From SXRF01 sp038043465 (GTDB lineage: Bacteria; Pseudomonadota; Alphaproteobacteria; Rickettsiales; SXRF01): a DNA stretch of 64,000 bases. The stretch is from the NCBI GenBank assembly GCA_038043465.1, contig JBBTBX010000011.1:1-64000 (forward strand), read 5' to 3'. Of the stretch, positions 59,791 through 64,000 are shown one piece after another (position 1 is the stretch's first letter; each line of letters begins with the position of its first letter). Position numbers and translations under genes: made by a program. Under the pieces are notes generated by a model. The model had not been told where the DNA came from. It saw nothing but the letters and a program-made list of their open reading frames with translations, and made no database searches.

Positions 59791-60582
59791 CTATTTTCTA
59801 TTCTTTCTGCCTTCTTTTTCTGCGAGTTTTTTCTCGTTAAACACACAGACAATATCATTACCATGACGCAAGGTGAACCGGGCACTTACGCGCTCTATAA
59901 CTATGTAATCACCTCTGGTACGGTAATTAATCATAGCTTCACTGTCATCATCAGCAACCCAGTAAAAAGCGGGAACCTCAGCATTTTTATCAGCAAACTG
60001 GAAGTAAGTGAATTCACCATCATCAAATATCCGCAGAGGAGCTACTTCATCACTACCGGAAATTGTATAGCTTGCATTATATTTTCCCGGCTCGTTTTCA
60101 AAATCCGGGTCAGGAACTGCGTCAAGGTATGAATGAGAGCCTATGCCATCATTCTTATCGTTATATGTAAAGCGCATTATAAACACCATGTTAGGATCAG
60201 TGATATCAGCTGCCTCACGCGCTCGCAGCTCAAACAGATAAAGCCTTTTATTGGTAATAAGGGTCATATTAGTGGTTGCATCATTCTCCACCGGCTTAAG
60301 GAATAATCTGTTCCCGGAAGGATTTATCATCCATGCGGTTGAATCGCCCATAGATATAGTCTTAATCTCTTCATCTTTTTCAAACTCAATAGCTGATTGA
60401 TAACGGTAATGCCCGTCCATTCTAAAAACCTGATCAGGCTGATAAGGTATCACGCGTACACGAGAATCTATGGGAAGAGCGCGCGAATCAATCGCTGCAT
60501 TAGCAACATTGCTTCCAAGTATTGAACAAACAACTCCAAGGAAGCTCAACCAGAATCTAACATTAACATTCAAATATTTCAT
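59791..60582 (-). CDS. virB9: VirB9/TrbG/CagX type IV secretion protein
   Basis: A 263-residue protein from the ATG at 60582 (AAGGTG upstream), with a signal peptide ending near VANAA. SRVRVIPYQPDQVFRMDGHY and ISMGDSTAWMINPSGNRLFL are the N-terminal VirB9 motifs; SGSDEVAPLRIFDDGEFTYF begins the C-terminal domain, ending in a RHGNDIVCVFNEK region. It is part of the outer-membrane core complex. Linked to virB8 with no other vir gene. Confidence 0.93.
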   Translation of the reverse strand: MKYLNVNVRFWLSFLGVVCSILGSNVANAAIDSRALPIDSRVRVIPYQPDQVFRMDGHYRYQSAIEFEKDEEIKTISMGDSTAWMINPSGNRLFLKPVENDATTNMTLITNKRLYLFELRAREAADITDPNMVFIMRFTYNDKNDGIGSHSYLDAVPDPDFENEPGKYNASYTISGSDEVAPLRIFDDGEFTYFQFADKNAEVPAFYWVADDDSEAMINYRTRGDYIVIERVSARFTLRHGNDIVCVFNEKKLAEKEGRKNRK

Positions 60583-60592
60583 AATATACACC

Positions 60593-61330
60593 TTATAAAC
60601 TCTCAATGTGGTAGGATGTTACAATAAAACCATATGGCTTAACTTTACCAGTTTCCTTATCTAAACTAATATCTTCGTATATAAAAGCAATATCTACCTT
60701 GTATTTTTCCTGTTTAATTTGCTGTTCGCCCCTTTTAAGTACGGATTCATACTTCACCCGCATATTATAAAGCTTCCTGCCATTCTCCTTCTCATTACCA
60801 TTTTCAAGCTCCTCAGTCGATATAATATTGATTTTTCTTTGAGTGTTACGCTGATACATGGCAACAGGACCATACGGATTAAGAGGAGAAACAAAATCTT
60901 CATATTCTTTAAGCACATCAGGTCTGCTTAAATATAGCACCGCATTATGGTCACGATCAAAGAATCTGGCATCATATTCCTCACGAAGCTTAACATAATG
61001 CTGTATCAAATGCCTTCTTAGGGCAAAATCAGGATTCTCCCCGACATAATTAAGCAGGGTTCTAACTTTTGGGTAATCATCAATTATATTATTGGTAGTA
61101 ACAATAAATGGGACATTTATCTTCAGTGGGAATAACGCCATGAAAGCAACCACGCCCATAGCGGTGATAATCAATGATAATGCCGTAATAAACATATACC
61201 AGTAACGATCTGCCATTGGCTCATGCACATCAATATTGAGCATAGTCCGCGCATCACGAAAATATTCGCCACTGCGAACCTTATCAGCAATGGCTACGTA
61301 TTCATCCGGTGTCTGTTCGTTTTTTTCCAT
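60593..61330 (-). CDS. virB8: VirB8 type IV secretion inner-membrane protein
   Basis: A 245-residue protein. A cytoplasmic N-terminus is followed by one membrane helix (about 45-67, YMFITALSLIITAMGVVAFM) and a periplasmic VirB8 domain with the pattern ALRRHLIQHYVKLREEYDAR. It is a scaffold protein of the type IV secretion system. It starts virB8-virB9 and is divergent from the prenyl synthase gene across a 217-bp AT-rich gap. Confidence 0.93.
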   Translation of the reverse strand: MEKNEQTPDEYVAIADKVRSGEYFRDARTMLNIDVHEPMADRYWYMFITALSLIITAMGVVAFMALFPLKINVPFIVTTNNIIDDYPKVRTLLNYVGENPDFALRRHLIQHYVKLREEYDARFFDRDHNAVLYLSRPDVLKEYEDFVSPLNPYGPVAMYQRNTQRKINIISTEELENGNEKENGRKLYNMRVKYESVLKRGEQQIKQEKYKVDIAFIYEDISLDKETGKVKPYGFIVTSYHIESL

Positions 61331-61547
61331 CTATAACCTAAAAATGCGACTGGATAACTAAATTAAAAACAATTAACAATAACAAACTATTACAAGAAAA
61401 CATAGCAAAAAATATAAATTAAATTTATTTTGTTTAGCAGGACAAACAATTCATGAGATTATAGGAATTTCGTATAAAAACTATTAACTGCAAAAAACAA
61501 TAAATATTTCCTTGGTTTTTATAAAAAATAGCTTAAATATTAACAAT

Positions 61548-62555
61548 ATGACAAAAAAATCTTCTATTTTATCGAAGCAACCAGCCACGCTGGATACAAT
61601 GTACGCGCTCATTGGCGATGACCTTAAGCAAGTTAATGCCTTGATTATTGAACGTGTTAAGAACGAAATACCCCTTATTAATGACGTTGTTAGGCATATA
61701 GTTTCATCAGGCGGCAAACGGATCCGCCCCGCACTCACTCTTATTTGCTCTAAACTTTGTAATTATAATGAAAAGCGTCATATTTCTCTTTCTGCAGCGG
61801 TAGAATTTATCCATACAGCGACATTATTGCATGACGATGTGGTGGATGAAAGCAAACTCCGTCGCGGGTTACCTACTGCCAACGAGATTTTTGGCAATAA
61901 AGCCAGTGTTTTAGTTGGCGATTTTTTACTTAGCCAGGCATTCCAGTTTATGGTTTCTGACGGTTCTCTTAAGGTTCTGAAGATACTATCCGACGCTTCG
62001 GCTATTATCGCTAAAGGCGAAGTTATGCAATTAATGAGCGAAGGAAATCCTCAGACAAGCATAGATGATTATTTAAGTATAATAACTTCGAAAACAGCGG
62101 CGTTATTTGCTGCAGCCTGTGAATTAGGTGCGGTTGTTTCGGAAAAAATCGAGCATGAGGCAGACTTAAGAAATTTTGGATTAAATATCGGAATTGCATT
62201 TCAGTTGGTTGATGATGCCCTTGATTACGTTGCTGACGAAGAAATTTTAGGAAAAACTGTAGGAGACGATTTCCGTGAAGGGAAAATTACCCTGCCGGTC
62301 ATTATAGCGTATTCCGCTGGCAATAACGAGGAGAAAGCATTCTGGACGCGTACGATGGGCGACCTTGAGCAAACCCATGATGATCTGGATAAAGCAATAA
62401 CTCTTCTTGAAAAACATAATGCCATCAGCAAAACCATATCAATGGCAGAATCATACTGTGAAAAAGCTCGCAAATCACTGAGTAATTTCCCGCCATCGCC
62501 AGCGCGCATCGCATTATTTGACCTTGTAGATTTTTGCGTTAGCAGGGCGTATTAA
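61548..62555 (+). CDS. ispB: Polyprenyl diphosphate synthase (IspB type)
   Basis: A 335-residue prenyltransferase from the ATG at 61548. The first aspartate-rich motif is LLHDDVVDESKLRRGLPTAN and the second is IAFQLVDDALDYVADE, with GGKRIRPALTLICSKLC at the N-terminus. It makes the long isoprenoid tail of ubiquinone. Start choice: a TTG 36 bp upstream is in frame but no site is seen. Confidence 0.92.
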   Translation: MTKKSSILSKQPATLDTMYALIGDDLKQVNALIIERVKNEIPLINDVVRHIVSSGGKRIRPALTLICSKLCNYNEKRHISLSAAVEFIHTATLLHDDVVDESKLRRGLPTANEIFGNKASVLVGDFLLSQAFQFMVSDGSLKVLKILSDASAIIAKGEVMQLMSEGNPQTSIDDYLSIITSKTAALFAAACELGAVVSEKIEHEADLRNFGLNIGIAFQLVDDALDYVADEEILGKTVGDDFREGKITLPVIIAYSAGNNEEKAFWTRTMGDLEQTHDDLDKAITLLEKHNAISKTISMAESYCEKARKSLSNFPPSPARIALFDLVDFCVSRAY

Positions 62556-62570
62556 TGTCATCAACATAAT

Positions 62571-62666
62571 TCGTCATTGCGAGGCAAAGCCGAAGCAATC
62601 CAGACCTCATGAGCGGTAAATTTTCTGGATTGCCACGCATTTTTAAAAAATGCTCGCAATGACGAA
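62571..62666. repeat. Palindromic repeat family A, copy 4
   Basis: TCGTCATTGCGAGGCAAAGC, then CGAAGCAATCCAG ... CTGGATTGCC, then TGCTCGCAATGACGA. Outer arms TCGTCATTGCGAG/CTCGCAATGACGA are perfect 13-mers. It lies between the converging ispB and von Willebrand genes and could end transcription of both. Confidence 0.88.
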
Positions 62667-62682
62667 TGAACTAACACTTTTA

Positions 62683-64000
62683 CTATCTCAATTGAGAAGG
62701 TTGTGACTCCATCACGCCAGGCATTGGCATATAAATTGGCGGTTGCGGGTGTGAGTAATCAGGGGTTTTCATCACCGGAGCAGATTTTGCCAAACGCACC
62801 ATATTGATAAACTCAGCACGATAACCAAACTTGTCCTCACCTTTTGCGGCTTGTGCAAAGTTAATCACATCATCATAGCTATAGGATTTTATATAGGAAT
62901 CACCGCGCAGTATTTGAGCGAAAGCAGCAACCGAAGTTACAAATCTGGCATCAGTTGGCACTTCAGTAATTTGCTTATATTCAACTTTGCTATCAACAGG
63001 AGTGGTTATAAGTTTGCTGGTGTCGCTATCAGGCAGTTTATAACGGATTTTTACAAAAGCATATTCTCCACTTTTATCCTTCTTCTCAGCCTTTTCTTCT
63101 GATTTTTGATAGCGCGAGTCATCTATAAGACGAGCTTTGCTGCCAACTGGAGTTACTTCATAAACCGCAGTTACGGCATGACCAGAGCCAATATCACCAG
63201 CGTCAATTTTATCATTATTAAAATCTTCGCGGTTTAAAAGACGGGTTTCATAGCCAATAAGTCGGTATTCAGCAACTGTATCAGGATTAAATTCCACCTG
63301 AATTTTCACGTCTTTAGCGATGGTGAATAGAGTAGAACTAGCCTCTTCAACCAAAGCTTTACGCGCTTCACTTAGATTATCAATATATGCAGCATTGCCA
63401 TTACCATTTTGCGCCAGAGTCTGCATTAAAGCATCATTATAATTTCCTCTGCCAAAACCCAACACTGACAGAAAAACTCCGCTATCACGCTTGCGTTCAA
63501 TAAAGTTTTTCAATTCTTCCTGATTGGTAATGCCAACATTGAAATCACCATCAGTAGCCAGTATCACGCGGTTGACACCGTTCTTGTCAAAATGTGATTC
63601 CGCAAGTTCATAGGCGGTTTTAATACCTTGCGCTCCAGCCGTTGAGCCACCTGCCCCCAAATTATCAAGAATATTGATAATTTTAGATTTATCACTGATT
63701 TTTGTTGGTTCCAGCGCAACTCCGGCACTACCTGCATAAGTAACAATCGCCACTGTGTCATCAGCTTTTAAACTATCCAGCAACAGCTTGAAGGAATTTT
63801 TTAACAATGGCAGCTTGTTTGGATCGTTCATCGAGCCAGAGGTATCAATCAAAAACACCAGATTGGAATGTGGTTTTTCTTTTTGTTCAATCTGATAACC
63901 TTTTATTCCAATATGCATAAGTTTAGTGTCGGGATTCCAAGGAGTTGGGAATACTGAAACATTGGCCTTAAACGGCTCAGATTTATCTTTGGGTACTTCG
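62683..64000 (-). CDS. YfbK-like von Willebrand factor A protein (N-terminus beyond window)
   Basis: At least 438 residues; the frame is still open at the right edge of the window, where FPTPWNPDTKLMHIGIKGYQ precedes the domain. A von Willebrand A domain has the metal-site motif VFLIDTSGSMNDPNKLP, then TYAGSAGVALEP and LATDGDFNVGITN. The C-terminal half resembles DUF3520-type parts of YfbK proteins. Function is not established for the family; usually periplasmic or lipoprotein. Confidence 0.9.
   Translation of the reverse strand, partial: EVPKDKSEPFKANVSVFPTPWNPDTKLMHIGIKGYQIEQKEKPHSNLVFLIDTSGSMNDPNKLPLLKNSFKLLLDSLKADDTVAIVTYAGSAGVALEPTKISDKSKIINILDNLGAGGSTAGAQGIKTAYELAESHFDKNGVNRVILATDGDFNVGITNQEELKNFIERKRDSGVFLSVLGFGRGNYNDALMQTLAQNGNGNAAYIDNLSEARKALVEEASSTLFTIAKDVKIQVEFNPDTVAEYRLIGYETRLLNREDFNNDKIDAGDIGSGHAVTAVYEVTPVGSKARLIDDSRYQKSEEKAEKKDKSGEYAFVKIRYKLPDSDTSKLITTPVDSKVEYKQITEVPTDARFVTSVAAFAQILRGDSYIKSYSYDDVINFAQAAKGEDKFGYRAEFINMVRLAKSAPVMKTPDYSHPQPPIYMPMPGVMESQPSQLR

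Noticed and set aside
1..64000. CRISPR array, tRNA or rRNA genes, transposase or integrase
   Set aside because: I looked for evenly spaced short repeats, cloverleaf and rRNA-like stretches and DDE or tyrosine-recombinase proteins and saw none; a dedicated tRNA scan would be decisive for tRNA genes.

Overview
The window is AT-rich chromosomal DNA from an alphaproteobacterium. The argS-SPOR-nagZ-tatABC-serS-surE-pcm-nlpD block, pleD next to divK, carD next to fdxA, an Alph_Pro_TM (TIGR02186) protein and scattered virB8/virB9 genes all point that way. Base composition, isolated VirB genes, many toxin-antitoxin pairs and abundant palindromic repeats recall Rickettsiales or Holosporales-like lineages. 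The serine, NAD and chorismate genes argue against an extremely reduced parasite. I cannot name the genus.

From 1 to 21.3 kb lies a gene-transfer-agent-like or HK97-type head and tail cluster, nearly all on the minus strand. In transcription order it holds portal, prohead protease, major capsid, a small post-capsid protein, head-tail connector, head-tail adaptor, DUF3168 terminator, DUF2460, DUF2163 and NlpC/P60 peptidase, the order of Rhodobacter capsulatus GTA genes g3 to g14. No terminase, major tail protein or tape measure is seen. Almost every junction is filled with cargo: YefM/YoeB, cytochrome b561 plus YceI, a TcmP/DUF5131 pair inside the end of the protease gene, unknown proteins, a plus-strand lectin-like gene pair, a three-gene operon of large unknown proteins, ParD/ParE, DUF2335 and BrnT/BrnA. 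The TcmP/DUF5131 cassette is flanked by a 70-bp direct repeat derived from the protease 3' end, which reveals how it entered.

From 21.5 to 34.5 kb lie a carbonic anhydrase-like protein lacking key residues, a soluble chemoreceptor-STAS-ATPase operon, aroC, carD, fdxA, ccmC, an SDR gene, a tandem-repeat protein, and a plus-strand run of envelope genes (two DUF192 proteins, GT2, lipoprotein, TauE/SafE, TIGR02186, Usp). From 34.5 to 35.3 kb there are palindromes and a structured region resembling P4-type phage leaders.

From 35.3 to 50.2 kb is the conserved block nlpD-pcm-surE-serS-tatCBA-nagZ-SPOR-argS-dgt with erpA and xth opposite. Small inserted genes, toxin-antitoxin genes and repeats are scattered through it. 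From 50.2 to 64 kb are pleD-divK, serA, serC, a hydrolase, a GT4 glycosyltransferase, a rhodanese, nadA, gpsA, virB9-virB8, a polyprenyl diphosphate synthase and a von Willebrand factor A protein cut by the window end.

At least two families of long palindromic repeats (four and three copies), a tripartite hairpin element (two copies) and several short repeats are spread between genes. No tRNA, rRNA, CRISPR array or recognisable transposase or integrase was seen.
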